This document shows, in pieces, positions 30,043 to 40,645 of a stretch of 64,000 nucleotides of DNA; positions within the stretch are counted from its first letter, which is position 1, and the number at the start of each line of letters is the position of its first letter. The notes beneath the pieces are model-generated. The model was given only the letters and a program-made list of their open reading frames with translations. It searched no databases and was not told the DNA's origin. The stretch spans positions 434,001-498,000 of the forward strand of contig NZ_JABFTX010000003.1 in assembly GCF_021404305.1 (NCBI RefSeq), written 5' to 3'. The position numbers were made by a program, and so were the translations under genes. This DNA is from Billgrantia ethanolica. GTDB taxonomy: Bacteria > Pseudomonadota > Gammaproteobacteria > Pseudomonadales > Halomonadaceae.

Positions 30043-30628
30043 CACCGTCGCTGCCCTGGTATTGGCGGCCGGGCGGGCGCGCCGCTTCGGCAACGACAAG
30101 CGCTTGGCGCACCTGCCACAGCGGGGGCCGCTGCTGGCCGCCACGCTGGCAACTCTCCGGCCACATTTCGGCGAGATTTGGGTAGTGGTGGGCATCGAGG
30201 ACGATCCCGTCCAGTTGGGCATTGCCAAGGATATTGGCACTATCGTTGCCGCGACGGCAGATCAGGGCATGGGGGCCAGCCTCGCCGCCGGCATCCGCAT
30301 GCTCAGGGTCGAGAGTCAGGCTGCGGCAGTGGCGGTGATGCTGGGCGATATGCCCTGGTTGAGCGAGGACACCTTTGCTCTCTTGTGCTCAAGGGCTAGT
30401 GATCGGGCGATCGTGCGGCCCATCTATCGGGGACAGGGTGGACACCCGGTGCTCTTCGGCCGCGGTTTCTGGGGCTCGCTCGAGCAGCTGACCGACGACG
30501 AGGGAGCCCGTAGCGTGGTGCGGCGGCATCAGAATGCCTGTATCGAGATCGAGGTTCACGACCCGGGCGTCGTGCAGGATGTGGACCGGCCATGGGATCT
30601 CGACTGGGCAAGGCGTCATGGTCGCTGA
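30032..30628 (+). CDS. MobA-like nucleotidyltransferase (MocA-type Moco modification)
   Basis: 198 residues from the ATG at 30032, overlapping the xdhC-like stop by 11 bases. GT-A type NTP transferase with VLAAGRARRFGNDKRL, the Asp of MLGDMPWLS, and GQGGHPVLFGR. MocA-type enzymes attach CMP to Moco to give the dinucleotide form used by xanthine-dehydrogenase-family hydroxylases. Pairing with an XdhC-like protein supports MocA over MobA. The usual AGxSxRMG loop reads AGRARRFG. Confidence 0.83.
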   Translation: MPSDTVAALVLAAGRARRFGNDKRLAHLPQRGPLLAATLATLRPHFGEIWVVVGIEDDPVQLGIAKDIGTIVAATADQGMGASLAAGIRMLRVESQAAAVAVMLGDMPWLSEDTFALLCSRASDRAIVRPIYRGQGGHPVLFGRGFWGSLEQLTDDEGARSVVRRHQNACIEIEVHDPGVVQDVDRPWDLDWARRHGR

Positions 30629-30734
30629 GTGGCTTTCCATGCGACTTTGGTCTGCCTGAGGCAGATCCGTGAGAAAGAGATGGTACGCTGACTAGTTACC
30701 AGGCTGCATTTAACCTTCCACAGACGAGGACGTC

Positions 30735-31610
30735 ATGTCGAGTGCCCACCGCATCTTGCATGGCGAGTTTGGTCGCGTTGCCCTGCTGGACATGGATGAG
30801 TCGCTGGTGCCCCACGCCCATTCCGAATGCCATGTGCTGCTCAAGGTCTACGGGGAGGATACCTACTTTTCCGTGTGTGATCGCCGGTTGCCGCTAACCG
30901 ACAGAACGGCGGTTCTCATCAATGCCTGGGAGCCGCATTTCTACGATCACCAGAGCGGTGCCGCCGATACACTGATACTGGCTCTCTATATCGAACCGAG
31001 CTGGCTGGCGGCCTTGCAGCGTGGCTTGGCACTCAGCGGCCGGCCCGACTTCTTCTCCAGTCCCTGCATCGAACTCACACCCCATATGCGGCATCATGCC
31101 GACTTGCTGATCGATGCCATGTTCACTTTCGGGCTGGTGCCACAGGATACACTGGAAGAGCTGCTTTTTAATTTGCTTATCGGGATCACCGAGAAACATT
31201 CCGAACTGCGCCACCTTGCCAGGCTACGAGTGGGCGTTGCCAGCGACTTCTACGATGCGCGAATTCGCCAGGCGAGCCAGTTCATCCTCGACCATCCACA
31301 GGGGGTGCTGGACATGGAAGGCATCGCCCGCCATTGTGGTCTTTCCCGTGCCCATTTCTTTACCCTGTTCAAGCAGAACACCGGCATGACACCACAGATG
31401 TTTGCCAACATCGGCAAAATGCAGATGGCGTTCCGCTGCCTGTCGGACAATCGCTATGGCACCTTGGGTAATTTGTCGGAATCCTTGGGTTTCTCTGAGC
31501 AGGGGCACTTCACCCGCTTCTTTCGCCACCATATCGGTGCCTCACCGAGCCAATACCGAAAGGTTATCGACAATTACCATTCCAAGAGCATGAAGGGTCG
31601 CGGCATTTAA
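30735..31610 (+). CDS. AraC-family transcriptional regulator
   Basis: 291 residues. The N-terminal cupin-like sensor (about 1-110, with PHAHSECHVLLKV) is followed by a C-terminal AraC double helix-turn-helix (about 185-280: LDMEGIARHCGLSRAHFFTLFKQNTGMTP is split over 31300-31390, and SLGFSEQGHFTRFFRHHIGASPSQYRK). It follows the catabolic operon after 106 bases in the same direction and is the likely activator of that operon in response to its acid or CoA ester. Confidence 0.85.
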   Translation: MSSAHRILHGEFGRVALLDMDESLVPHAHSECHVLLKVYGEDTYFSVCDRRLPLTDRTAVLINAWEPHFYDHQSGAADTLILALYIEPSWLAALQRGLALSGRPDFFSSPCIELTPHMRHHADLLIDAMFTFGLVPQDTLEELLFNLLIGITEKHSELRHLARLRVGVASDFYDARIRQASQFILDHPQGVLDMEGIARHCGLSRAHFFTLFKQNTGMTPQMFANIGKMQMAFRCLSDNRYGTLGNLSESLGFSEQGHFTRFFRHHIGASPSQYRKVIDNYHSKSMKGRGI

Positions 31611-31625
31611 ATTACCGTCAAATTC

Positions 31626-32375
31626 CTAATTCCCGATGTCGATTTCGATCACGTGAATCCCTGACCTACCAGTCAATGCTGTGCTTTCTACTTGGAAGCG
31701 CACATCGACGTCGCGCAACCGCACGCCGTAGAGCCGTTCCTCGGCGCCCTTGCGGTAGGCAGGGCGAGGGTCCTGGGCCAGCACCTGGCGGATGAGTTCG
31801 CGCAGCGAGGCGGCATCCTCGCGCGCGGCCAGCGTCGCTTCGGCTGCAGCGCTGAAACGCACCGCCAGCTGCGGAGGCGGGGCGGGGGCGTAGCCGGCGC
31901 GGGCATCGGGGAGCGCCTCCGCCCAGGGCAGGTAGGGCTTGATGTCGAGCACCGGCGTGCCGCTGATCAGATCGCAGCCCGTCAGGGCCAGACGCACTCC
32001 CGCTCGATCGTCGTTTCCACCTATGTCGACCCCGCATAGTTTCACCAGTGACTGTCCCAGACGATTGGGGCGATGGGTGCTGCGGCTGGCGAACACCCCG
32101 ACCTTGGCATTGCCGCCGAGCCGCGGCGGGCGCACCAGGGGCGTCCAGCGCGCAGGGCTGTGGTGAAAGACGAAGGTCAGCCACAGATGGCTGAAGGCCT
32201 CCAGGCCGCGTACGGCAAGCGGGTCGTCATAGGGTGGAACCAGCACCAGGCTGGCGCGCGCCGCCGCGGCCAGGCCGGGTTGGCGCGGTACGCCGAACTT
32301 GTCGGGAAAGTCGCTTTCGATGTAGCCGATGGGCTGCATCGAGTAGCTTTCCATGGAGTGGGGTGGGCGGGTCAT
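31626..32375 (-). CDS. trmO: tRNA-Thr (adenosine-N6) methyltransferase TrmO (TsaA)
   Basis: TrmO methylates t6A37 of tRNA-Thr(GGU) with SAM. YIESDFPDKFGVPRQPGL, FASRSTHRPNRLGQSLVKL and DIKPYLPWAEA are diagnostic, and a C-terminal domain (about 165-240) is present. Several starts are possible: ATG at 32375, 32354 (15 bases before MQPIGY) or 32339. I give the longest with the wide GGCAGG as ribosome site; the shorter ones start just ahead of the conserved region. The gene diverges from the GNAT gene. Confidence 0.88.
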   Translation of the reverse strand: MTRPPHSMESYSMQPIGYIESDFPDKFGVPRQPGLAAAARASLVLVPPYDDPLAVRGLEAFSHLWLTFVFHHSPARWTPLVRPPRLGGNAKVGVFASRSTHRPNRLGQSLVKLCGVDIGGNDDRAGVRLALTGCDLISGTPVLDIKPYLPWAEALPDARAGYAPAPPPQLAVRFSAAAEATLAAREDAASLRELIRQVLAQDPRPAYRKGAEERLYGVRLRDVDVRFQVESTALTGRSGIHVIEIDIGN

Positions 32376-32460
32376 GGCGCAGATTATGCCTGCCATTGGC
32401 CCCAGCGGCGAGCTTGTGTACTCTGCATGCCGTGACAGTAACGCGAGACATGAAGAGACG

Positions 32461-32997
32461 ATGGAAACGATGACCCCGAACGATTCGCCATCCATGGCGA
32501 CCCGCTCGCCGCGGATCCTCTATCGCCAGGCCAAGGCCCGCGATGGTGCCGATCAGGCCGAAGTCTTCCATCATGCCGTGATGCAGGGAGCGGCCGCACA
32601 CTACAGCGTGGCGGAGCGCGAAGCATGGGCGTCGACGATGCCGCGAGAGGGCAGCGTCTGGGCCGCTCGTCAGGCGCTTTACACCACCCTGGTGGCAACC
32701 TGTGATGGGCGCTGCATCGGGTTCCTGGAACTCGACGTGCCCGGCGGCCATATCCATACCCTGTATGTCTGGCCTTCACTGGCGCGGCGTGGCATCGGCT
32801 CGACGCTGCTGCTATATGCCGAGCGGATGCTGCTGGAGCACGGCCACGGCCGTGCCTCCATCGATGCCAGCCGCATGCTGGCCGAGAGCCTGCTGCGGCG
32901 CGGCTGGCGGGACCTCGGCGTCGAGTGGGTGACGAGGGATGGCGTGAGGCTCGAGCGGCGGCGGTTGGAGAAGCCTCTCGCCGCCATCGAAACCTAG
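32461..32997 (+). CDS. GNAT-family N-acetyltransferase
   Basis: 178 residues from the ATG at 32461 (GAAGAG upstream; ATG 32470 also possible). The acetyl-CoA-binding motif A appears as HIHTLYVWPSLARRGIGSTLL, followed by the motif B helix ASRMLAESLLRRGWRDLG. The substrate is unknown. The stop codon TAG is the first arm of a hairpin shared with nadC. Confidence 0.83.
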   Translation: METMTPNDSPSMATRSPRILYRQAKARDGADQAEVFHHAVMQGAAAHYSVAEREAWASTMPREGSVWAARQALYTTLVATCDGRCIGFLELDVPGGHIHTLYVWPSLARRGIGSTLLLYAERMLLEHGHGRASIDASRMLAESLLRRGWRDLGVEWVTRDGVRLERRRLEKPLAAIET

Positions 32998-33043
32998 GCT
33001 CCGCCCGAAAACTGGCTGCGCTCGCCGACTTTTCAGGCGAAGC

Positions 33044-33046
<3 letters not shown>
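32995..33046. terminator. Long hairpin joining the stop codons of the GNAT gene and nadC
   Basis: TAGGCTCCGCCCGAAAA at 32995-33011 pairs with the complement of TTTTCAGGCGAAGCCTA at 33030-33046; 15 of 17 pairs are Watson-Crick and the other two can wobble. Both convergent stop codons (TAG) lie at the base of the stem. Probably a bidirectional terminator, although the A/T runs are on the loop side. Confidence 0.7.
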
Positions 33047-33934
<888 letters not shown>

Positions 33935-33975
33935 TCATTATAGGGAATCCATGTCCGCGACGTCAGGGGAGCGAG

Positions 33976-34536
33976 ATGAGAATCGAGAAAGGCTGGCTTG
34001 AGAGTGTCCGGCGCGTGGCGTCGCCCAATCAGGACGCGCGACCGCAAGGCGAGGTGTCGGCAGTGGTGCTGCACTCGATCAGCCTGCCGCCCGGTGAATT
34101 CGGCGGCGAGTACATCGAGCAGCTGTTCACCAACACGCTGGATGCCGCTGCCCACCCCTTCTTTCCCAGCATCGCGCAGCTGCGGGTTTCCGCCCACCTG
34201 TTGATTCGGCGCGACGGCGAGTGCGTGCAGTTCGTGCCTTTCGATCGGCGTGCCTGGCATGCCGGTCGTTCCTGCTGGATCGAAGAGGGACGAATACGGC
34301 GGGCGCTGAACGACTTCACCGTGGGCATCGAGCTGGAAGGCGATGAGGTTCATGCCTATCGTGACAGCCAGTATCGAACGCTTGCCGCGGTCACGCAGGC
34401 TCTCAAGCTAAACTACCCTGACATGAACTACGCACGCATCACCAGCCATGCAAGAGTCGCTCCGCTGCGCAAGAGCGATCCCGGCCCGGCTTTCGATTGG
34501 GCCTATTTCCGCCAGTGTCTCAAAGCGTTGGGTTGA
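33976..34536 (+). CDS. ampD: 1,6-anhydro-N-acetylmuramyl-L-alanine amidase AmpD
   Basis: 186 residues. Cytoplasmic zinc amidase that recycles peptidoglycan anhydro-muropeptides and so keeps AmpC-type induction low. Zinc ligands His33, His158 and Asp168 fall in LHSISLPPGEFGG, ITSHARVAPLRKSDPGP; also RVSAHLLIRRDG and RAWHAGRS. The usual GHSDIAPGRK reads SHARVAPLRK, so the stretch next to the second His is changed while the ligands are kept. GGGGAG precedes the start. Confidence 0.94.
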   Translation: MRIEKGWLESVRRVASPNQDARPQGEVSAVVLHSISLPPGEFGGEYIEQLFTNTLDAAAHPFFPSIAQLRVSAHLLIRRDGECVQFVPFDRRAWHAGRSCWIEEGRIRRALNDFTVGIELEGDEVHAYRDSQYRTLAAVTQALKLNYPDMNYARITSHARVAPLRKSDPGPAFDWAYFRQCLKALG

Positions 34537-34875
34537 TCGATACGTCGAGGGGCGAAACCGGACGCAGAGTGATCATACGGTAGTTTTATTACATTCGAGA
34601 TATTTTCGACTGAAACTATCGGCGAGGCACGTAACAGCTTGTGTTGCAATGCAATAGTCGTATTATGGAAAAAAATTCCATTCCGTTCCGATTGGCAGGA
34701 AGGCCACTTTACGGTATGTTCTACGCCATTCGTTGTATGCGCTTCTGTAAAATGACTACAACAGCCGCATCGCGGCCTGACATTCCCCTGATCGTCAGTA
34801 GTGCTAGTGCAATCCGTCCCGGCGTTCTTCCGCCTGGGGCTATCTGACATCACATTGTCACTCGGAGAGACGTCT
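34537..34875 (+). promoter_or_regulatory. AT-rich leader region upstream of aceE
   Basis: 339 bases without a credible gene and clearly richer in A/T than the surroundings (34560-34770). It contains TTGTGT and TATTAT 16 bases apart near 34640-34665, and a small inverted repeat TGGAA-AAAA-TTCCA nearby. No PdhR-type AATTGGT operator is seen. It probably holds the aceEF promoter and a long leader. Confidence 0.5.
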
Positions 34876-37548
34876 ATGAGTCTGGAGGCAAGAGAAGATT
34901 TCGATCCGGTCGAAACCACGGAATGGCTGGATTCCCTGGAGTCGGTCCTGGATCGTGAGGGCGAGGAACGCGCTCGGTTTCTGCTGACACGCCTGGCCGA
35001 CAGGCTGCGTCGTGATGGCATGCAGGCACCCTTCTCGATTAAGACGCCGCATCGCAACACCATACCGGTGCATCGCGAAGCGCCGATGCCGGGCGACCTG
35101 TTCATGGAGCGTCGCATTCGCTCACTGATCCGCTACAACGCCATTGCCCAGGTCATCCGTAACAACCGTGCCCACCCGGGCCTGGGCGGCCACATCGCGA
35201 GTTTCATGTCCGCCGCCACGCTCTACGACGTCGGCTTCAACCACTTCTTCCGTGCGCCCAACGGCGACTTCGAGGGTGACCTGGTCTACATCCAAGGCCA
35301 CGTGGCGCCGGGCGTTTATGCCCGCGCCTACCTGGAGGGGCGCCTCACCGAGGCGCAGATGGACAAGTATCGTCAGGAGGTCGACGGCGACGGGCTCTCG
35401 TCCTACCCGCACCCGTGGCTGATGCCGGACTTCTGGCAGTTCCCCACCGTTTCCATGGGCCTGGGGCCGATCCAGGCGATCTACCAGGCCCACGTGATGA
35501 AGTACCTCGACTCCCGCGAGCTGCGTGACATGCATGATCGCAAGATCTGGTGCTTCATGGGCGACGGTGAGTGCGACGAGCCGGAATCTCTCGGCGCCAT
35601 CCACCTGGCCAGCCGCGAGAAGCTCGACAACCTGATCTTCGTCATCAACTGCAACTTGCAGCGACTGGACGGTCCGGTGCGCGGCAACGGCCGCATCATC
35701 GACGAGCTCGAAGGTGTCTTTCGCGGGGCCGGCTGGAACGTGCTCAAGGTGGTCTGGGGCCGGCTGTGGGACCCGCTGTTCGAGAAGGACAAGAAGGGCA
35801 TCCTGCAGAAGCGCATGGACGAAGCGGTCGACGGCGAGTACCAGAACTACAAGGCACTCGGCGGCGCCTATACCCGCGAGCACTTCTTCGGCAAGTACCC
35901 GGAAACCGCCGAGATGGTCAAGGACCTCTCGGACGAGGACATCTGGAAGCTCAACCGCGGCGGTCACGATCCGTTCAAGGTCTATGCGGCCTACCACGAG
36001 GCGGTGAACAACGCCAACGGCCGACCCACCGTGATCCTGGCGCACACCGTCAAGGGCTACGGCATGGGCAGCGGCGAGGGCGAAGCCTCCATGGAAGCCC
36101 ACCAGGTCAAGACCATGGAATACGAGGCGCTGCGGAAATTCCGCGACCGCTTCGGCATTCCGCTCTCCGACGAGCAGCTCAAGGAGGTGCCGTACTACAA
36201 GCCGGCGGACGACTCGCCCGAGCTGAAGTACATGCATCTGCAGCGCGAGCGCCTGGGCGGCTACCTGCCGCAGCGGCGCAACGACTTCGAGGCGCTGACG
36301 ATCCCGTCGCTCGACGACAAGACTTTCGCCACCCAGCTGGGCGGCTCCAAGGGGCGTGAGATCTCCACTACCATGGCCTTCGTGCGGATTCTCAACGGCC
36401 TGGTGAAGGACAAGAAGATCGGCCAGCAGGTGGTGCCGATCGTGCCCGACGAGGCGCGTACCTTCGGCATGGAGGGGATGTTCCGCCAGCTCGGCATCTA
36501 CACCTCCGAAGGTCAGAAGTACGAGCCCGTCGACAAGGGCCAGATCATGTTCTACCGCGAGGACAAGAAGGGTCAGATCCTCGAGGAAGGCATCACCGAG
36601 GCCGGGGCGATGTCGGCGTGGATCGCCGCGGCGACCTCCTACAGCAACCACAACCTGCCGCTGCTGCCGTTCTACATCTACTACTCGATGTTCGGCTTCC
36701 AGCGCATCGGCGATCTGGCCTGGGCGGCCGGCGACCTGCAGGCGCGCGGCTTCCTGGTCGGCGGTACCGCCGGGCGCACCACGCTCAACGGCGAGGGGCT
36801 ACAGCACCAGGACGGCCACAGCCATCTGCAGGCGGCCACCATTCCCAACTGCCGCAGCTACGACCCGACCTATGCCCATGAGGTGGCGGTCATCGTCCAG
36901 GACGGCCTGAAGCGCATGTTCGCCGACAAGGAGAACTGCTTCTACTACCTGACAGTGATGAACGAGAACTACGAGCACCCCGAACTCGAGGACGTGCCCG
37001 CCGACGACATCATCAAGGGCATGTACCTGCTGCGCGAGCACAAGGGCGACAAAGGCCACGTGCAGCTGCTCGGCTCCGGCACCATCCTGCGTGAGGTGGA
37101 AGAGGCGGCGCGCATGCTGGCCGAGGAGTGGGGCGTGGGCTCCGACATCTGGAGCGTGACCAGCTTCAACGAGCTGCGCCGCGAGGCCCTGCTGCTCGAG
37201 CGCGAGGCGTTCATCAACGCCGCCGACGAGCCGGTCAAGCCCCACGTCACCCGCTGCCTGGAAGGGCGCAAGGGGCCGGTCATCGCCTCCACCGATTACA
37301 TGCGTCTGTTCGCCGACCAGGTACGTGCCTGGGTGCCGACCGACTACCATGTACTGGGGACAGACGGCTACGGCCGCTCCGACACCCGCGAGAAGCTGCG
37401 TCATTTCTTCGAGGTCGATCGCTACTTCGTCACCGTGGCATCGCTGAAGGCGCTGGCCGATCGTGGCGAGCTGGATCGCAAGGTCGTCGCCGAGGCGATC
37501 AAGAAGTACGGCATCGATCCCAACAAGCCCAATCCGCTGACGAGCTGA
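34876..37548 (+). CDS. aceE: Pyruvate dehydrogenase E1 component (homodimeric type)
   Basis: 890 residues, close to E. coli AceE (887). It decarboxylates pyruvate with thiamine diphosphate and acetylates the E2 lipoyl groups. The thiamine motif is GDGECDEPESLGAI through NCNLQRLDGPV. Other segments: HQDGHSHLQAATIPNC, and TDGYGRSDTREKLRHFFEVD (about residues 831-850). I start at the ATG at 34876 (GGAGAG eight bases upstream); an in-frame 25-codon upstream extension has no protein character. aceF follows after 61 bases. Confidence 0.97.
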   Translation: MSLEAREDFDPVETTEWLDSLESVLDREGEERARFLLTRLADRLRRDGMQAPFSIKTPHRNTIPVHREAPMPGDLFMERRIRSLIRYNAIAQVIRNNRAHPGLGGHIASFMSAATLYDVGFNHFFRAPNGDFEGDLVYIQGHVAPGVYARAYLEGRLTEAQMDKYRQEVDGDGLSSYPHPWLMPDFWQFPTVSMGLGPIQAIYQAHVMKYLDSRELRDMHDRKIWCFMGDGECDEPESLGAIHLASREKLDNLIFVINCNLQRLDGPVRGNGRIIDELEGVFRGAGWNVLKVVWGRLWDPLFEKDKKGILQKRMDEAVDGEYQNYKALGGAYTREHFFGKYPETAEMVKDLSDEDIWKLNRGGHDPFKVYAAYHEAVNNANGRPTVILAHTVKGYGMGSGEGEASMEAHQVKTMEYEALRKFRDRFGIPLSDEQLKEVPYYKPADDSPELKYMHLQRERLGGYLPQRRNDFEALTIPSLDDKTFATQLGGSKGREISTTMAFVRILNGLVKDKKIGQQVVPIVPDEARTFGMEGMFRQLGIYTSEGQKYEPVDKGQIMFYREDKKGQILEEGITEAGAMSAWIAAATSYSNHNLPLLPFYIYYSMFGFQRIGDLAWAAGDLQARGFLVGGTAGRTTLNGEGLQHQDGHSHLQAATIPNCRSYDPTYAHEVAVIVQDGLKRMFADKENCFYYLTVMNENYEHPELEDVPADDIIKGMYLLREHKGDKGHVQLLGSGTILREVEEAARMLAEEWGVGSDIWSVTSFNELRREALLLEREAFINAADEPVKPHVTRCLEGRKGPVIASTDYMRLFADQVRAWVPTDYHVLGTDGYGRSDTREKLRHFFEVDRYFVTVASLKALADRGELDRKVVAEAIKKYGIDPNKPNPLTS

Positions 37549-37609
37549 TCCGGTGGCAAGGCGGGCAGGTGCCCGCCTGTTCCAGGCACGATTTGGAAGG
37601 AGCGCGACC

Positions 37610-39628
37610 TTGAGTAGCGAAATCATCAAAGTTCCAGACATCGGCGGCAGCGAAGACGTCGAGATCATCGAAATCGCCGTATCCGAAGGGGATGTCATCC
37701 AGCCCGAGGACACTCTGATCACGCTGGAGTCCGACAAGGCCAGCATGGACGTACCCTCGCCCAAGGGCGGCAAGGTCGTCCGCGTGCTGGTGAAGGAGGG
37801 CGACACCGTCTCGGAGGGCGACGATATCGTCGAGCTCGATGTGGAGGGCGGCAGCAGCAGCGACGCCGGCAGTGAAGAAAAGGCCGCGCCCTCTGAGCCC
37901 AAGAGCCAGCCGGCATCGGGTCAGGCATCGCAAGCCGCGGCGGAGAAGCCGGCGGCGAAGAAGGCCAGCGGCGGCGACAAGCGCACCGTCGAGATCAAGG
38001 TGCCCGACCTGGGTGGCGCCGAGAGCGTCGAGATCATCGAAGTGGCGGTCGCCGAAGGTGACGAGGTGGCGGAAGAGGACACCCTGATCACCCTCGAGTC
38101 GGACAAGGCCTCGATGGACGTGCCGAGTCCCTACGGCGGCAAGCTGGTCAGCCTCAACGTCAAGGAGGGCGATACCGTCTCCGAAGGTGACGTGATCGGT
38201 AGCATGGAGATTGCCGGCGAGGGCGGGGAGGAAGAGCCCGAGCCCGAAGCCGTCGAGACCACCGCGGAGCCTGCCGAGCAGGCCGAAGCGCCGGCCGAGG
38301 AAGAGGCCGTTAGCGGCGAACCCGAGCGCCGCGAGATCCGCGTTCCCGATCTCTCCGGCTCCAGCGACGTGCCGATCATCGAGATCGCAGTGAGCGCCGG
38401 CGACGAGGTTAACGAGGAAGACCCGCTGATCACCCTGGAGTCCGACAAGGCCTCCATGGATGTGCCGAGCCCCTACAAGGGCAAGCTGATCGAGCTCACC
38501 GTCAAGGAGGGCGATACGGTCTCCGAGGGCGATCTGATCGGTTACATCGAGGTGGCCGGCAGCAAGCCTGCCGCCAAGAAAGCTGACAAGAAAGCCGAGC
38601 AGAAGGCCGCGGCACCGTCATCGGCCAAGGCCGACAAGCCGGCCTCGACCCCGGCCGGTACGCCGAGCCCGGAAGCGCAGATGGCGGCCCACAAGCCCCG
38701 CGACGGCAAGCTGGTCCATGCCGGCCCCGCCGTACGCATGCTGGCTCGTGAACTCGGCGTCGACCTGGGCCTGGTCAAGCCGAGCGGGCCGAAGGACCGG
38801 GTACTGAAGGAGGACGTCCACGCCTACGTCAAGCAGGTCATGGCCGGGCAGGCCAAGGCACCTGCCGCCGCGCCGGCGGCGACCGGCGGCGCCGGCATTC
38901 CGCCAGTACCGGACCAGGACTTCAGTCAGTTCGGCGAAGTGGAAGAGAAGGCGATGGGACGCCTGCTCAAGATGGGCGCCACCAACCTGCATCGCAGCTG
39001 GCTCAACGTGCCTCACGTCACCCAGTTCGACGAGGCCGACATCACCGAGCTCGAGGCTTTCCGCAAGGCGATGAAGGCCGAGGCCGAGGCGCAGGGTGCC
39101 AAGCTCACGCCACTGCCGTTCCTGATCAAGGCGTGTGCCTTCGCTCTGCGTAAGTTCCCGCAGTTCAACGTCAGCTTGAAGAGCGACGGCGAGACCATCG
39201 TGTGGAAGAAGTACGTCCACATCGGGATCGCGGTCGATACGCCCGACGGGCTGATGGTGCCGGTGATCCGCGACGCCGACAAGAAGTCGCTGATCGATCT
39301 GGCCAAGGAGAGCGTGGAGCTGGCCGGCAAGGCGCAGTCGAAGAAGCTCAAGCGCGAGGAGATGACCGGTGGCTGTTTCACCATCTCCAGCCTGGGCTCC
39401 ATCGGCGGTACCGCCTTCACGCCGATCGTCAACGCCCCGGAAGTCGCCATTCTCGGTGTCTCCAAGGCGCAGATGAAGCCGGTGTGGAACGGCGCCGACT
39501 TCGAGCCGCGTCTGATGATGCCGCTGTCGCTTTCCTACGATCACCGCGCCGTGAACGGTGCCGATGCCGCGCGTTTCACCGCCTTCCTGGCGGCGGCGCT
39601 GAGCGATATCCGTCGTATGCTGCTGTGA
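37610..39628 (+). CDS. aceF: Dihydrolipoamide acetyltransferase, E2 of pyruvate dehydrogenase, with three lipoyl domains
   Basis: 672 residues with a TTG start at 37610, chosen because AAGGAG lies seven bases upstream and the protein then begins at the first lipoyl domain. Three lipoyl domains carry Lys43, Lys166 and Lys280 in ESDKASMDVPSP, joined by Ala/Pro/Glu/Lys linkers. A peripheral-subunit-binding domain (HAGPAVRMLARELG, about residue 370) and the catalytic acetyltransferase domain follow. The active site reads DHRAVNGAD: His645 with Asn649 in place of the Asp of E. coli, as I recall also for Azotobacter-type E2p. Confidence 0.96.
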   Translation: MSSEIIKVPDIGGSEDVEIIEIAVSEGDVIQPEDTLITLESDKASMDVPSPKGGKVVRVLVKEGDTVSEGDDIVELDVEGGSSSDAGSEEKAAPSEPKSQPASGQASQAAAEKPAAKKASGGDKRTVEIKVPDLGGAESVEIIEVAVAEGDEVAEEDTLITLESDKASMDVPSPYGGKLVSLNVKEGDTVSEGDVIGSMEIAGEGGEEEPEPEAVETTAEPAEQAEAPAEEEAVSGEPERREIRVPDLSGSSDVPIIEIAVSAGDEVNEEDPLITLESDKASMDVPSPYKGKLIELTVKEGDTVSEGDLIGYIEVAGSKPAAKKADKKAEQKAAAPSSAKADKPASTPAGTPSPEAQMAAHKPRDGKLVHAGPAVRMLARELGVDLGLVKPSGPKDRVLKEDVHAYVKQVMAGQAKAPAAAPAATGGAGIPPVPDQDFSQFGEVEEKAMGRLLKMGATNLHRSWLNVPHVTQFDEADITELEAFRKAMKAEAEAQGAKLTPLPFLIKACAFALRKFPQFNVSLKSDGETIVWKKYVHIGIAVDTPDGLMVPVIRDADKKSLIDLAKESVELAGKAQSKKLKREEMTGGCFTISSLGSIGGTAFTPIVNAPEVAILGVSKAQMKPVWNGADFEPRLMMPLSLSYDHRAVNGADAARFTAFLAAALSDIRRMLL

Positions 39629-39644
39629 ATGTGATCTGAGATGG

Positions 39645-39679
39645 CACCGACGGCGCCCTGCGGGGCGCCGTCGGTGTTT
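39645..39679 (+). terminator. Rho-independent terminator of aceEF
   Basis: CACCGACGGCGCC-CTGCGG-GGCGCCGTCGGTG followed by TTT, a 13-bp perfect stem. Confidence 0.88.
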
Positions 39680-39864
39680 GGGCCCCACTTTCGGCTGGGA
39701 ATACCAAAGTGCAACCCGCCCATAATTGGCTGATAATGCAGCGGCTTTGGTGCTCAGGCGGGGCTTGCCCGACAGCCTGCGGTTGTGTGGTGTCGTCGCC
39801 GCGGTTATCGTTCATGACATTCCGTTTACTCACAAGAATTTCCACTCTCTCAAGGAGCAGCTAG

Positions 39865-40521
<657 letters not shown>

Positions 40522-40544
40522 GTCGATTCGGTATGAATCGGTAT

Positions 40545-40570
40545 GAAAGGCCCGCCTTGGCGGGCCTTTC
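40545..40570 (+). terminator. Rho-independent terminator of adk
   Basis: GAAAGGCCCGCC-TT-GGCGGGCCTTTC, a perfect 12-bp stem between adk and tsaB. Confidence 0.82.
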
Positions 40571-40645
40571 GCGTGGTGGGCCATCGTCCCGCATCCGCCG
40601 GCGGCGTATAATGTCGTCTTCATGCTTCGACGCGAAATGTCTCCT

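Noticed and set aside
34641..34847. Short frame upstream of aceE
   Set aside because: No ribosome site and no recognisable domain in an AT-rich leader.
37610..38560. Repeated DNA in the first half of aceF considered as a mobile or satellite repeat
   Set aside because: The repetition is the coding sequence of three lipoyl domains.
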